A DNA stretch of 41,828 nucleotides from SVQP01 sp045660125 (GCA_045660125.1 JAZRDG010000095.1:1-41828); one strand, 5' to 3'; positions 1-7,867 are shown, counted from the first letter of the stretch. A program made the numbers and translations. The notes: generated by a model not told the origin, from the letters alone.

Positions 1-8
1 ACCGCTTC

Positions 9-119
9 GCGGGCCCCCTTCCCCGTAGGGGTAGCGATGCGGCGCGAGGGTAATGAATGACATGCCGGTGGCATGTCAGAACCCGAGCGTGACCGAGCCG
101 CAGCGAGACGGGGGCCCGC
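9..119. repeat. Hairpin-rich intergenic repeat upstream of comEB
   Basis: The gene-free first 352 bases begin with a strongly structured block. A 10-bp inverted repeat, GCGGGCCCCC at 9-18 and its exact complement at 110-119, encloses a perfect 8-bp hairpin (GACATGCC, loop GGT, at 59-77) and a small CCCC-GTA-GGGG hairpin at 21-31. The block is much more GC-rich than the AT-rich stretch from about 180 to 352, which carries only the comEB promoter. A short reading frame crosses it (53-253), but its composition is low-complexity and it lacks a good ribosome-binding site. I read it as a REP-like intergenic repeat; whether it recurs elsewhere in the genome cannot be seen here. Confidence 0.5.
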
Positions 120-270
120 AACGAACGGAACGAAGTGGAGTGAGTGTCCGCGGGGGAAGGGGTATCACGCGCTTGACTTTCGCGTCTTATATGCAAAAAG
201 AAACTGCCTCGAAACTTGAAGTCGCCATAATGTTTTATATGGAAAATGTATGAAATTGTCTCCAAACACC

Positions 271-299
271 TTGATTTTTGTCGCATGTCTTGGTATAAT
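271..299 (+). promoter_or_regulatory. Sigma-A promoter of the comEB operon
   Basis: TTGATT at 271-276, a 17-bp spacer, then TATAAT at 294-299 preceded by TG (extended -10). Transcription would start near 306, giving a leader of about 45 bases. The ribosome-binding site GAGGAG (341-346) lies 6 bases before the comEB ATG. Confidence 0.85.
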
Positions 300-352
300 A
301 TAAGATGAATGATTATATCTTGGGGTAGTGTGCCCCGAAAGAGGAGTTATAT

Positions 353-841
353 ATGGAAAGAGTATCCAAGCACAATTATTACTTAGATATTGCCCAAACG
401 GTTGCGGAGAGAAGCACCTGCCTGCGCAAGAAATACGGCTCGATCATTGTCAAGAATGACGTCATTGTGTCCACGGGCTACAACGGCTCTCCCAGAGGCC
501 GCAAGAACTGCTCGGATATTTCGTACTGCATGAGAGAGCATTTGCAGATTCCGCGCGGCGAGAGATACGAGCTTTGCCGCTCTGTGCACGGTGAGGCGAA
601 CGCCATTATCGCGGCTTCGCGCGAGCAGATGCTGGGCGCGGATCTGTACATGGCGTGCGTAGATCCCAAGGACGGCTCGATCGTGGGCGGCACCTGCTCC
701 TGCATGATGTGCAAGCGTATGGTCATCAACGCAGGCATCGCACGCGTCATCATTCGCGACACTAAGGATGATTTCCGCATCATCGAGGTTTCGGATTGGA
801 TCGACAACGACGACAGCATGAGCGGACAGTTCGGATATTGA
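353..841 (+). CDS. comEB: dCMP deaminase / ComEB-like cytidine deaminase-fold protein
   Basis: The 162-residue product belongs to the zinc-dependent CMP/dCMP deaminase family, which deaminates dCMP to dUMP and feeds thymidylate synthesis in the cytosol. The visible signature is H79-G-E81, the zinc-ligand His and catalytic Glu, followed by C117-M-M-C120. The usual Pro before the first Cys is Ser here (C-S-C-M-M-C). The length is normal for the family, and the start has a GAGGAG site 6 bases upstream. It opens an apparent operon with a lipoprotein, rimI and tsaD, with gaps of 13 bases or less to the next gene and an overlap after that. The name comEB is inherited from competence operons; nothing here shows a role in DNA uptake. 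Family assignment is firm, exact substrate less so. Confidence 0.88.
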   Translation: MERVSKHNYYLDIAQTVAERSTCLRKKYGSIIVKNDVIVSTGYNGSPRGRKNCSDISYCMREHLQIPRGERYELCRSVHGEANAIIAASREQMLGADLYMACVDPKDGSIVGGTCSCMMCKRMVINAGIARVIIRDTKDDFRIIEVSDWIDNDDSMSGQFGY

Positions 842-854
842 TAAGAGGTTAGAT

Positions 855-1526
855 ATGAAGATCAAAAGAATCGCACTTGCTGCCCTTGCGCTGGCTATGG
901 CACTTTGCCTTTGCGCTTGCGGTGGCACAAAAATCCAATATAACGGTGAGGACGGCAGCTATACCGACAAAAAGGGCAACGCGTATTTGCGCGCCCCCTC
1001 TGCCTACGAGCCGGTTTCCTATGAGAACGATAAGGCTGCAGGCAAGCTGACCGCAGGCATTGGCGAGTTTGATTTGTATCAGATCGCGCACGCGCCCGAG
1101 GGCGATTGGCTGACCACGGCTGACGGTGACGTGCTGTACAAGGACGGCGTCAAGCTGCCCACGCTGGCAGAGCTTAGCACCGACCTGATTTACGTATGCC
1201 GCGAGGGCGAGAAGATTCACGCCTTTGCCACCATTACCAAGACCGCAGAGATCGACGCGCTGATCAAGGCTTACGTGGAGGGCGAGAGCATTCCGTACCC
1301 CAGCCGCGCGGCAAATCAGAGCCTGCGCTTGCGCTTTACGTCGGATGAATACCCCTTCCTTTACTACCGCCTGACCTATCTGGAGTATTCCAGCGACGTG
1401 ATCGTGTATACCACCGATGCGGACGGTAACGAGATCGAAACCAATTACGGCAAGTATTTTATTTACAACAGAGATGATGGCAGATGCGTACCCGCAGGGG
1501 ACGTGGTGCACACTTACGTACAATGA
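855..1526 (+). CDS. Putative lipoprotein of unknown function
   Basis: The product is a 223-residue secreted lipoprotein. It has a Lys/Arg start, a hydrophobic core rich in Ala and Leu, and a lipobox L-C-A-C with the lipidated Cys at residue 22. After cleavage the protein would sit on the outer face of the membrane. The mature part is polar with many Tyr, Asp and Glu residues and shows no motif I recognise. It follows comEB by 13 bases with an AGAGG site, and its TGA overlaps the rimI start as ATGA, so translation of the two is probably coupled. The pairing of a surface lipoprotein with cytosolic RimI and TsaD is odd and gives no clear functional hint. The gene call is firm; function is unknown. 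Confidence 0.8.
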   Translation: MKIKRIALAALALAMALCLCACGGTKIQYNGEDGSYTDKKGNAYLRAPSAYEPVSYENDKAAGKLTAGIGEFDLYQIAHAPEGDWLTTADGDVLYKDGVKLPTLAELSTDLIYVCREGEKIHAFATITKTAEIDALIKAYVEGESIPYPSRAANQSLRLRFTSDEYPFLYYRLTYLEYSSDVIVYTTDADGNEIETNYGKYFIYNRDDGRCVPAGDVVHTYVQ

Positions 1527-1987
1527 TGGAACAGAACAACAAGAGAAAAAGAATTTACACGCAGCCCCTGACGGCTGCACATATTCCCGAGGTTGCAGAG
1601 CTGGAAAAGCTTTGCTTCTCCGCGCCTTGGAGCGCGCAGAGCCTGGAGCTTTTGACGCGCGAGGGCATTGGCACGGGCGTGGTATACGTTGAGGACGGCA
1701 AGGTGGTCGCGTACGGCGGCATGCTTTGCGTGGTGGATCAGGGACAGATCACCAATATCGCCGTGCATCCCGATTACCGTCGCCGCGGCATTGGTCGCGC
1801 CATCGTGGGCGCGCTGCTCAAGCACGCAATGGACGAGCGGTTTGAAGAGGTCACCCTGGAGGTGCGCAAATCCAACGAGGCGGCACAGGCGCTGTACCGC
1901 GGCATGGGCTTTCGCGCCATTGCCACGCGTCCGGGCTTTTATTCCAAGCCCACCGAGGACGGCGTGATCATGACGGCGTATCTGTAA
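1523..1987 (+). CDS. rimI: Ribosomal-protein alanine N-acetyltransferase (GNAT family)
   Basis: The 154-residue product is a GNAT acetyltransferase of the RimI group, which transfers an acetyl group from acetyl-CoA to the N-terminal Ala of ribosomal protein S18. The acetyl-CoA loop is visible as N-I-A-V-H-P-x-Y-R-R-R-G-I-G in the middle of the chain, followed by the typical E-V-R-x-S-N-x-x-A-x-x-L-Y-x-x-x-G-F segment. I chose the ATG at 1523 because it forms an ATGA overlap with the upstream stop; a second ATG follows immediately and could also serve. A longer frame opens at 1484, but that would extend 13 residues into the preceding gene. It sits directly before tsaD, as is common in Bacillota, although tsaB, frequently adjacent, is not present here. 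Confidence 0.88.
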   Translation: MMEQNNKRKRIYTQPLTAAHIPEVAELEKLCFSAPWSAQSLELLTREGIGTGVVYVEDGKVVAYGGMLCVVDQGQITNIAVHPDYRRRGIGRAIVGALLKHAMDERFEEVTLEVRKSNEAAQALYRGMGFRAIATRPGFYSKPTEDGVIMTAYL

Positions 1988-2012
1988 GTGACATTATAAT
2001 TTTGGAGATAGT

Positions 2013-3020
2013 ATGTACATATTCGGAATGGAAAGCTCCTGCGATGAAACGTCTGCAGCCATCGTGCATGCGGACGAGGCAGGAAATTTAACGATCAAGG
2101 CAAATATCGTGGCGTCGCAGGTGGATGTGCATCGCTTGTACGGTGGCGTCGTGCCCGAGATTGCCAGCCGCGCACACGTAGAGGCGGTCTCGCGCATTAC
2201 CAAAGAGGCGCTGGACACCGCGGGCATTACGGTGGGGGATATCGATTGCGTCGCCGTCACCGCCAATCCCGGACTGATCGGTGCGCTTTTGGTAGGCGTC
2301 AACTTTGCCAAATCCTTTGCATTTGCAAATAAGATCCCGCTTGTGGCGGTCAACCATATCCACGCGCACGTGGGCGCTGCGTATCTGGCGCACCAAGGGC
2401 TCAAGGCTCCCTACGTGGCACTGGTGGTGTCGGGCGGTCACACGCAGTTTTACAGGGTGGATACCGATACCGAGTATACCGAGATCGGCGGCACGCGCGA
2501 CGATGCTGCGGGCGAGTCGTTTGACAAGGTTGGCAGAGTGATCGGCATGCCGTATCCCGGTGGCGCTGCGCTGGACAAGCTGGCTTACGAGGGCGACCCC
2601 AAGGCGTTCAATCTGCCCTCTCCCGCACTGGCAGGGGATAGCCCGGATTTTTCGTTCTCGGGCATCAAAACGGCGGCGCTCAATCTCATCAACGGTGCGC
2701 GTCAGCGTGGCGAGGAGATCAATGCTGCCGATATGGCGGCAAGCTACACCGCAACCATTGTCAAGGCAATTGCCAAGCAGACCGAAAAGGTGCTTGAGCA
2801 GACCGGCACAAAGACTTTGGTGCTTGCGGGCGGCGTTGCGGCAAACTCGCACTTGCGCCGCGCCCTGCAGGAGCTGTGCGACGCGCATAAGGTCACGCTT
2901 GCCGTGCCCCCCATCTCGCTTTGCGGCGATAACGGCGCTATGGTAGCGGCTGCGGGTTACTTTGCATTTATGAACGGCGAAAGAGCTGGCACTGACCTCA
3001 ACGCAAGCGCGTACGATTGA
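2013..3020 (+). CDS. tsaD: tRNA N6-adenosine threonylcarbamoyltransferase TsaD
   Basis: The 335-residue product matches the TsaD/Kae1/Gcp family in length and sequence. TsaD transfers the threonylcarbamoyl group to A37 of ANN-decoding tRNAs, working with TsaB and TsaE. The N-terminal G-M-E-S-S-C-D-E-T signature and the metal-binding H115-I-H-A-H119 motif are clear, and the C-terminal actin-like ATPase half contains V-L-A-G-G-V-A-A-N-S. A TTGGAG-like site lies about 8 bases upstream of the ATG. It is the last gene of the comEB operon, followed by a long non-coding stretch that starts with a palindrome at 3065-3089. TsaB and TsaE must be encoded elsewhere. Confidence 0.95.
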   Translation: MYIFGMESSCDETSAAIVHADEAGNLTIKANIVASQVDVHRLYGGVVPEIASRAHVEAVSRITKEALDTAGITVGDIDCVAVTANPGLIGALLVGVNFAKSFAFANKIPLVAVNHIHAHVGAAYLAHQGLKAPYVALVVSGGHTQFYRVDTDTEYTEIGGTRDDAAGESFDKVGRVIGMPYPGGAALDKLAYEGDPKAFNLPSPALAGDSPDFSFSGIKTAALNLINGARQRGEEINAADMAASYTATIVKAIAKQTEKVLEQTGTKTLVLAGGVAANSHLRRALQELCDAHKVTLAVPPISLCGDNGAMVAAAGYFAFMNGERAGTDLNASAYD

Positions 3021-3064
3021 TACTCGCAGATACGGATTTGTCAAGCCCTTTTTGAAAAATAAAT

Positions 3065-3089
3065 CATTTTCGTCAAAAGGACGAAAATG
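3065..3089. repeat. Perfect 10-bp inverted repeat downstream of tsaD
   Basis: CATTTTCGTC at 3065-3074 and its exact complement at 3080-3089 are separated by AAAAG. The stem is AT-rich and is not followed by a clean T-run, so it is a poor intrinsic terminator. It could be a weak tsaD terminator or a protein-binding palindrome at the edge of the DnaA-box cluster. Confidence 0.55.
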
Positions 3090-3121
3090 TTGCGCTTTTG
3101 ATGAAAAAAGCCTTTGCACAC

Positions 3122-3270
3122 TTTTCCACACGAGTTTTCAACAGGGTGTGGAAAACGTAGTGGAAAACTGAATTATACACGAATTTATTCATGGAAAAAC
3201 GTGGAAAAATCCCGAAAAAGGTCGATATTGCAAGCGAAACTGTGGATAAGCCTGTGGAAACTGTGGAAAA
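3122..3270. promoter_or_regulatory. Cluster of DnaA-box-like 9-mers in AT-rich gap
   Basis: The 373-base gap between tsaD and rex (3021-3393) is markedly AT-rich and carries no gene. It holds one exact DnaA box on the minus strand (TGTGGATAA at 3241-3249). Close variants are TTTTCCACA (3122-3130), TGTGGAAAA (3147-3155 and 3262-3270), TGTGGAAAC (3253-3261), TTATACACG (3173-3181), AGTGGAAAA (3160-3168) and CGTGGAAAA (3200-3208). Most share one orientation, and three are tightly spaced at 3241-3270. DnaA binds TTATCCACA-type 9-mers at oriC, at DnaA-controlled promoters and at titration clusters. No dnaA, dnaN or rpmH is nearby, so a regulatory or titration cluster is more likely than oriC. No clear sigma-A promoter was found in the gap. 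Confidence 0.7.
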
Positions 3271-3393
3271 CTTTATGCAGTTTTTGGGCTGTTGAAAACT
3301 TTTTGCAGGGTCGATGCGTGTCGAAAAGTCAAAAAATTAACGGGAGAATTTACCGTCGTTTTTCACAAAAAGACTGCTTGGGAGGTAGGAATT

Positions 3394-4131
3394 TTGGCAT
3401 ACGAAGAACTGGAAAAGCAACAAATTGAGTGCTCGGAATCTCACAAGGAGCACGGCACCAAGCCCTATATTTCGCCCGCTGTTGTGCGCAGATTGCCGCG
3501 CTATTATCGCTATCTGCGCGAGCTACTCACGCAGGGCATTACCCGTATCAGCTCAAGCGAGCTGTCCGCGCGCATGAACGTGACCGCCTCGCAGATCCGT
3601 CAGGATCTCAATTGCTTTGGCGGATTTGGTCAGCAGGGCTATGGCTATAACGTGCATTATCTGTTCACCTGCATCAGCGAAATTTTGGGTGTAGGTGCAG
3701 GCTTTCACGCCATCATCATCGGTGCGGGCGATCTTGGCCGCGCGCTGGTGCACCTTTCCATGTTTGAAAAGCGCGGCGTGGATATCCTTGGCATGTTTGA
3801 TGCCGATCCCGGCATGGCAGGCCTGGAGATCGCGGGCGTAACCATTTATTCGCTGGATACGCTGGAGCAGTTCTGTGCGCAAAATCAGGTGGATATTGCG
3901 GTGCTGACGCTGCCCAAGGAGCACGTGCCTGCCGTGGCAGAGAGATTGGTCAAGTGCGGCGTTAAGGGTCTTTGGAACTACATGGGCGTTGAGCTGGACT
4001 ATAGCAGAGACGATATCGTGATCGAGAACGTGCACCTTGGCGATTCTTTGATGATTCTCAATTACGAGATCTGCCGCAAGATGCAGCAACAGCAAGAGGC
4101 AGCAGGCGAAAAGCTGACCGATGAGGAGTAA
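3394..4131 (+). CDS. rex: Redox-sensing transcriptional repressor Rex
   Basis: The 245-residue product is Rex, which senses the NADH/NAD+ ratio and represses fermentation and respiration genes when NADH is low. An N-terminal winged helix (about 25-80, with S-x-x-I-R-x-D-L-x-x-F-G-x-F-G) is followed by a Rossmann domain with I-I-G-A-G-D-L-G at about 108-115. The C-terminal swapped helix contains N-Y-M-G-V-E-L and ends in a Gln-rich tail. I chose the TTG at 3394 because GGAGGTAGG (3381-3389) sits just before it. The ATG at 3292 in the same frame has no ribosome-binding site and would add 34 residues unlike the family. It is followed after 3 bases by the DnaD-type gene, so the two are co-transcribed. 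I saw no clear Rex operator in the window. Confidence 0.93.
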   Translation: MAYEELEKQQIECSESHKEHGTKPYISPAVVRRLPRYYRYLRELLTQGITRISSSELSARMNVTASQIRQDLNCFGGFGQQGYGYNVHYLFTCISEILGVGAGFHAIIIGAGDLGRALVHLSMFEKRGVDILGMFDADPGMAGLEIAGVTIYSLDTLEQFCAQNQVDIAVLTLPKEHVPAVAERLVKCGVKGLWNYMGVELDYSRDDIVIENVHLGDSLMILNYEICRKMQQQQEAAGEKLTDEE

Positions 4132-4134
4132 GGA

Positions 4135-5265
4135 ATGGCAATAGAAATACAGTACGGCAACGGCGTAGTGGTGCTGCCCGCAAGGGCGGTTGAGGCTGCG
4201 CAGAGTGCCGAAAAAAGCGATATGGCGGTGCTGCTTGCGCTCTTGTCCAATACCGCGCTTTGCGCGCGCTACGGGCAGGAGGGTAGCGTACAAGCCGTTG
4301 CGCAGGCTTCGGGTTGTACCGAGGACGAGGTGCGCTCTGCCGTGGCGTTCTGGCGCGGCGCAGGCGTGCTGAGCGTCAGCGAGAAAAAGCAGCAAAGGCA
4401 GCAAAAGCAGACGGCGGCGCAGCCCAAGGCACAGGTAGCTGCAGAGCAGTTGGCTGTCCAGCCTGTAGAACAGCCTGCAGAACAGCCCGTCCAGCAGGCA
4501 GAGACTGCCGCTGAGCAAACGCCCACGCAGGACGGCGCGGCATTGCTCAAAAAGAGCGACGATCTGCCCAAATATACCACAGCAGAGCTTGGCAACCTGC
4601 TTGAGCAGCGTCCCGACGTGGCAGAGCTGCTTACGGAATGTCAAAATCTGTTCGGCAAGCTGTTTTCCACGCACGAGATCAATACCGTGCTTGGCTTGAC
4701 CGATTATCTGGCGCTGGATTGTGAGTACGTGCTGATCTTGGTCATGCATTACTGCACGTATTGCAAGCAGCTTGACAAGCGCCCCTCTGTCAGAGGATTG
4801 GAAAAGCTGGCGATCTCGCTGTACGATCGCGGCATTACCGATATGAACGCCCTGCAGGAGGAGCTGCAGCGTCAAAGCGAGCTGCAAAAAACCGAGAGCA
4901 AATTGCGCAGCCTGTTCGGCATCGGCGCGCGCGCACTGACCACCAAGGAGAAAAAAGCCTTCTCCACTTGGCTGCATACATACGGATTTGATATGGAAAT
5001 GATCACGCTTGCCTTTGAGACCGGCGCGGATGCAACGTCCGACGTCAGCGTGGCATACGTCAACTCTATCTTGGACCGTTGGAATGCCGAGGGGATCCGC
5101 ACGCCTGCCGCCGTCCAATCGGATAAGCAAGCGCGCGATGCCAAGAGAAGCGGCAAGGGCAAGGCGGAGCAGTCCTCGGGCAGCTTTGATACCGATGATT
5201 TCTTTGAAGCCGCCATGCGTCGCAGCCTTGGCGAGAATTACGATAAAATTATAAGTGAGGGATAA
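4135..5265 (+). CDS. DnaD-domain replication initiation protein (DnaB/DnaD-like)
   Basis: The 376-residue product has the layout of Bacillota primosome proteins of the DnaD/DnaB group, which remodel DNA and help load the replicative helicase. Residues 1-82 look like a winged-helix N-domain. Residues about 83-135 are a Gln/Ala/Pro-rich, low-complexity linker. Residues about 167-245 and 255-325 resemble two successive DnaD (DnaB_2) helical domains, the second ending in the family motif Y-V-N-S-I-L-x-x-W. Two DnaD domains recall DnaB of Bacillus more than DnaD, but sequence alone does not settle which it replaces. It starts 3 bases after rex and ends 5 bases before a helicase-loader ATPase, a context that supports a replication role. 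Confidence 0.85.
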   Translation: MAIEIQYGNGVVVLPARAVEAAQSAEKSDMAVLLALLSNTALCARYGQEGSVQAVAQASGCTEDEVRSAVAFWRGAGVLSVSEKKQQRQQKQTAAQPKAQVAAEQLAVQPVEQPAEQPVQQAETAAEQTPTQDGAALLKKSDDLPKYTTAELGNLLEQRPDVAELLTECQNLFGKLFSTHEINTVLGLTDYLALDCEYVLILVMHYCTYCKQLDKRPSVRGLEKLAISLYDRGITDMNALQEELQRQSELQKTESKLRSLFGIGARALTTKEKKAFSTWLHTYGFDMEMITLAFETGADATSDVSVAYVNSILDRWNAEGIRTPAAVQSDKQARDAKRSGKGKAEQSSGSFDTDDFFEAAMRRSLGENYDKIISEG

Positions 5266-5270
5266 GGCGT

Positions 5271-6245
5271 ATGGGATACAATCAGGAAAATTTCCGCAGA
5301 ATCCGCGAGGAATACAGCCGTAAGTATCTCTTGGTGCAGGAGGCTGCAACCAAGAGAAGGGAAGAGATCCACGCCATTCTCCCCGAGGTGCGCGAAATTG
5401 ACGCGCAGCTTGCGGATATGGGCTTGCGCATCATGCAAGCAGCTCTGAAAAACGAGAATTATCAAGAGGCAATGGCCAAGATCGAGGCGCAAAGCCTGGC
5501 ACTGGAGCAAAAAAGGGAAGCGGTGCTGATCAAAAACGGCTTTCCTGCCAACTATACGGCGCCCCATTATGAATGCCCGTCTTGTGGCGATACCGGCTAC
5601 GTAGACTACAAAATGTGCGAATGCATGCGCAAAAAGCTGGTTTTGGCAGGCTATGCCTCCAGCGGCATCGGCACGCTGATGCAGACGCAGAGCTTTGCCA
5701 ATTTCTCGCTGGATTACTATGCGTCGGATCGCATGACGCATCTGCTGATGCAGAGCAATCTGGAGCGCGCCAAGCAGTATGCTGCCACCTTCCATCCTGC
5801 CAAGAGCGAAAACCTTGCTATGTTTGGCGGCACGGGACTTGGCAAGACCCATCTTTCCACCGCGATTGCCCGCGAGGTCATCGAGGGCGGCTGGGACGTG
5901 GTATACGTCAGCTGCGTGGATATGTTTGCAGATTACGAGGCGCAGCGCTTCGGTAACACCACGGGAACGCCCACGGGCGCAGAGATCTCGCGCTATACCG
6001 ATTGCGACCTGCTCATTATCGACGACCTTGGCGCCGAGCTGACCAATCAGTTCACCACCTCTTGCTTGTACGGGCTGCTCAATACGCGCCTGAACAGACA
6101 TCTGCCCGTCATTTTGAGCACAAACTTAGAGACCGACGAGTTCCGCAAGCGTTATTGGGATCGCATTACCAGCCGCGTGCTGGGCAATTTTGCAATCCTG
6201 CCCTTCAAGGGAACCGACATCCGCAGACAAAAGCTTAGCAAATAA
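5271..6245 (+). CDS. DnaC/DnaI-like AAA+ helicase loader
   Basis: The 324-residue product resembles the DnaI/DnaC family of ATPases that load the hexameric replicative helicase. An N-terminal coiled-coil-like region (1-90) precedes a zinc-binding segment with C102-P-S-C105 and C116-E-C118. The AAA+ domain has Walker A G-G-T-G-L-G-K-T (186-193), Walker B D-L-L-I-I-D-D (246-252), a sensor-1 S-T-N (283-285) and a likely arginine finger in the R-I-T-S-R segment near 298-302. IstB-type transposon ATPases share the fold, but no transposase is adjacent and the zinc segment favours DnaI. It closes the rex operon, with a strong terminator 14 bases downstream. Confidence 0.88.
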   Translation: MGYNQENFRRIREEYSRKYLLVQEAATKRREEIHAILPEVREIDAQLADMGLRIMQAALKNENYQEAMAKIEAQSLALEQKREAVLIKNGFPANYTAPHYECPSCGDTGYVDYKMCECMRKKLVLAGYASSGIGTLMQTQSFANFSLDYYASDRMTHLLMQSNLERAKQYAATFHPAKSENLAMFGGTGLGKTHLSTAIAREVIEGGWDVVYVSCVDMFADYEAQRFGNTTGTPTGAEISRYTDCDLLIIDDLGAELTNQFTTSCLYGLLNTRLNRHLPVILSTNLETDEFRKRYWDRITSRVLGNFAILPFKGTDIRRQKLSK

Positions 6246-6258
6246 CCAAATAAAAAGA

Positions 6259-6297
6259 AACGGCACACCGAAATCGGTGTGCCGTTATTTGTTTTTT
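6259..6297. terminator. Bidirectional intrinsic terminator
   Basis: A 12-bp stem (6259-6270 with 6275-6286, loop AAAT) is followed on the plus strand by TATTTGTTTTTT. On the minus strand it is followed by a T-rich stretch. It separates the convergent rex operon and the GltS-family gene. Confidence 0.9.
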
Positions 6298-6299
6298 AT

Positions 6300-7835
6300 T
6301 TATTTCTGTGCCGTCTTGGCTGCCTTTTTCGCGTAAGCCTTTTTGAACAGGGCTCTGCGGAAGATGATGATCGTGTATACCACCCAAGCCGCTGCCAGAA
6401 CGCCAAGCACCAGCAGGCAGTGCTGAATGTTATCACAGATGTTGAAGAGCAGCAGCAGCGCGCCGCCAAACGCGATAGCGGGAATGCCTTGCAGTACAAG
6501 GTTGTTGGCTGCGGGGGTCTCAAACTTGGGGTCGATCTCACGCAGCAGGATCATACCGTTACTTGCCGTACCCGTCAGCATACCGAACATCGAGAAGAAC
6601 GCCTCGTTGGGGTACTCGGGGTAAAGATGATTACATGCCAGACGCAGATAGATGAAGGTGGCGATCGCGCCCAGTGCGCAAACGATGGTCAGCTGCCACC
6701 ACATGCCGGAAAGCTGGGAGAGGTCAATGGCTGCCACGCCTGCAATGATCATCAAATCGAACATAAAGCCGCTGATTCTGTCAAGCAGGTAGTTGTTGGT
6801 CAGCTCTCTGTGCATCAGCTTTGCCTTCTTGAGTCCCTTGATGATCCAACGCACCAGCGCTGCCAGGATGGTACCCAAGAGGAAGTTGAAGCCCCATACG
6901 AGGTTGACGTTTACGGTACGCATGATGATGAACGCGATTGCGTAAACCAGGAATACCATGCAGAAGTTGATGGTGAACTTATCCACCGATTCGGTAACGG
7001 GAATCTCGCCCTCGCTGACAAAGTCCTCCAAGGTGTCCTTGATGCCCTCGCCGCCGCGCAGCTTGAGCTTGCCTTTTTTGCGCAGGATGTTCATGTAGGT
7101 AACGCCCACGATGGATGCAACCAAAAATCCTACCGTTGCAATGGTCAAGCCCCAAGTCGTGCCGCCCACGAAGCCAAAGTCGGTTTCGTACATTTTACCG
7201 TAGTTGAGCGCCTGTCCCGTGCCCTGACCGAAGCCGAGCGCGAGAATGATACCGCCGCCGGGGAAGAAGCCGATGGCAAAGAACAGCGCAACTGTCACGG
7301 CAAGACCTACAAGACCCTGAATGACGTAGGTCGCACCGGTCAAAAGACCCGTTTCAATGACCTTGCCCGCGCTGGTCTTTTGCGAATCCTTGGCTTGCTT
7401 CAAGCCAAGCGCAATAAAGCCGATGCCGAGCGCGTGGTAGGTAATGATCTCCATAGTGGCTTGGTTGACCACGTTATCGTAAAAGGGAAGCAGCTTGATC
7501 AAAAGAATGAGCAGACCGCCAAGCAGCGAGGTGGGAATCAGGCTCTTGCGGATAAAGGGGATCTTTCTGCGCAGGATGTTGCCCACAAGCAATGCTGCGA
7601 TCAGAATAAAGATTTGTACTAAGAACGACCAGACCATATCGTCGCCAAACGACGAAATCGAGGCGATATCCTCGGCGGTCTCTTCAGCGGTTTCTTCGGT
7701 GGTTTCATCCGCCGCTTGCTGTACCGTTTCGGTCTCGGGAGCTTGCTCGGCAAAGATGGAAACACTGCCCACGGTTGCCAGCATGATCATTGCCATAACG
7801 GCTGCGATCAACAAAGATAGAGATTTTTTAGACAT
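6300..7835 (-). CDS. Sodium:glutamate symporter (GltS/ESS family)-like transporter
   Basis: The 511-residue product is a multi-pass membrane protein resembling the GltS glutamate:Na+ symporter family. Two inverted repeats are suggested by the motif G-F-G-Q-G-T-G-Q-A in the first half and F-G-M-L-T-G-T-A-S-N-G followed by L-R-E-I-D-P in the second. Ten or more hydrophobic helices are visible. Unusually, the N-terminus carries a signal-peptide-like segment (about 1-30) followed by an acidic Glu/Thr-rich stretch (about 30-60) before the first core helix, making it longer than classical GltS of about 400 residues. It has its own near-consensus promoter. Family assignment is likely, substrate unproven. 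Confidence 0.75.
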   Translation of the reverse strand: MSKKSLSLLIAAVMAMIMLATVGSVSIFAEQAPETETVQQAADETTEETAEETAEDIASISSFGDDMVWSFLVQIFILIAALLVGNILRRKIPFIRKSLIPTSLLGGLLILLIKLLPFYDNVVNQATMEIITYHALGIGFIALGLKQAKDSQKTSAGKVIETGLLTGATYVIQGLVGLAVTVALFFAIGFFPGGGIILALGFGQGTGQALNYGKMYETDFGFVGGTTWGLTIATVGFLVASIVGVTYMNILRKKGKLKLRGGEGIKDTLEDFVSEGEIPVTESVDKFTINFCMVFLVYAIAFIIMRTVNVNLVWGFNFLLGTILAALVRWIIKGLKKAKLMHRELTNNYLLDRISGFMFDLMIIAGVAAIDLSQLSGMWWQLTIVCALGAIATFIYLRLACNHLYPEYPNEAFFSMFGMLTGTASNGMILLREIDPKFETPAANNLVLQGIPAIAFGGALLLLFNICDNIQHCLLVLGVLAAAWVVYTIIIFRRALFKKAYAKKAAKTAQK

Positions 7836-7867
7836 AGCGTTCCCCTTTCATGGGTGATTATGTGACA

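Noticed and set aside
53..253. Short plus-strand frame in the first intergenic region
   Set aside because: It lies across nested inverted repeats, lacks a ribosome-binding site and has repeat-derived composition.
3021..3393. Chromosomal origin oriC
   Set aside because: DnaA-like boxes are present, but dnaA, dnaN, rpmH and gyr genes are absent and genes on both sides run the same way. I kept it as a regulatory or titration cluster.
3553..5349. A 598-codon minus-strand frame across rex and the DnaD-type gene
   Set aside because: It is antisense to three well-supported genes and shows only low-complexity Leu/Arg/Cys-rich sequence.
5271..6245. IstB-type transposition helper ATPase
   Set aside because: No istA-like transposase or IS ends are adjacent, and the zinc segment and operon fit a helicase loader better.
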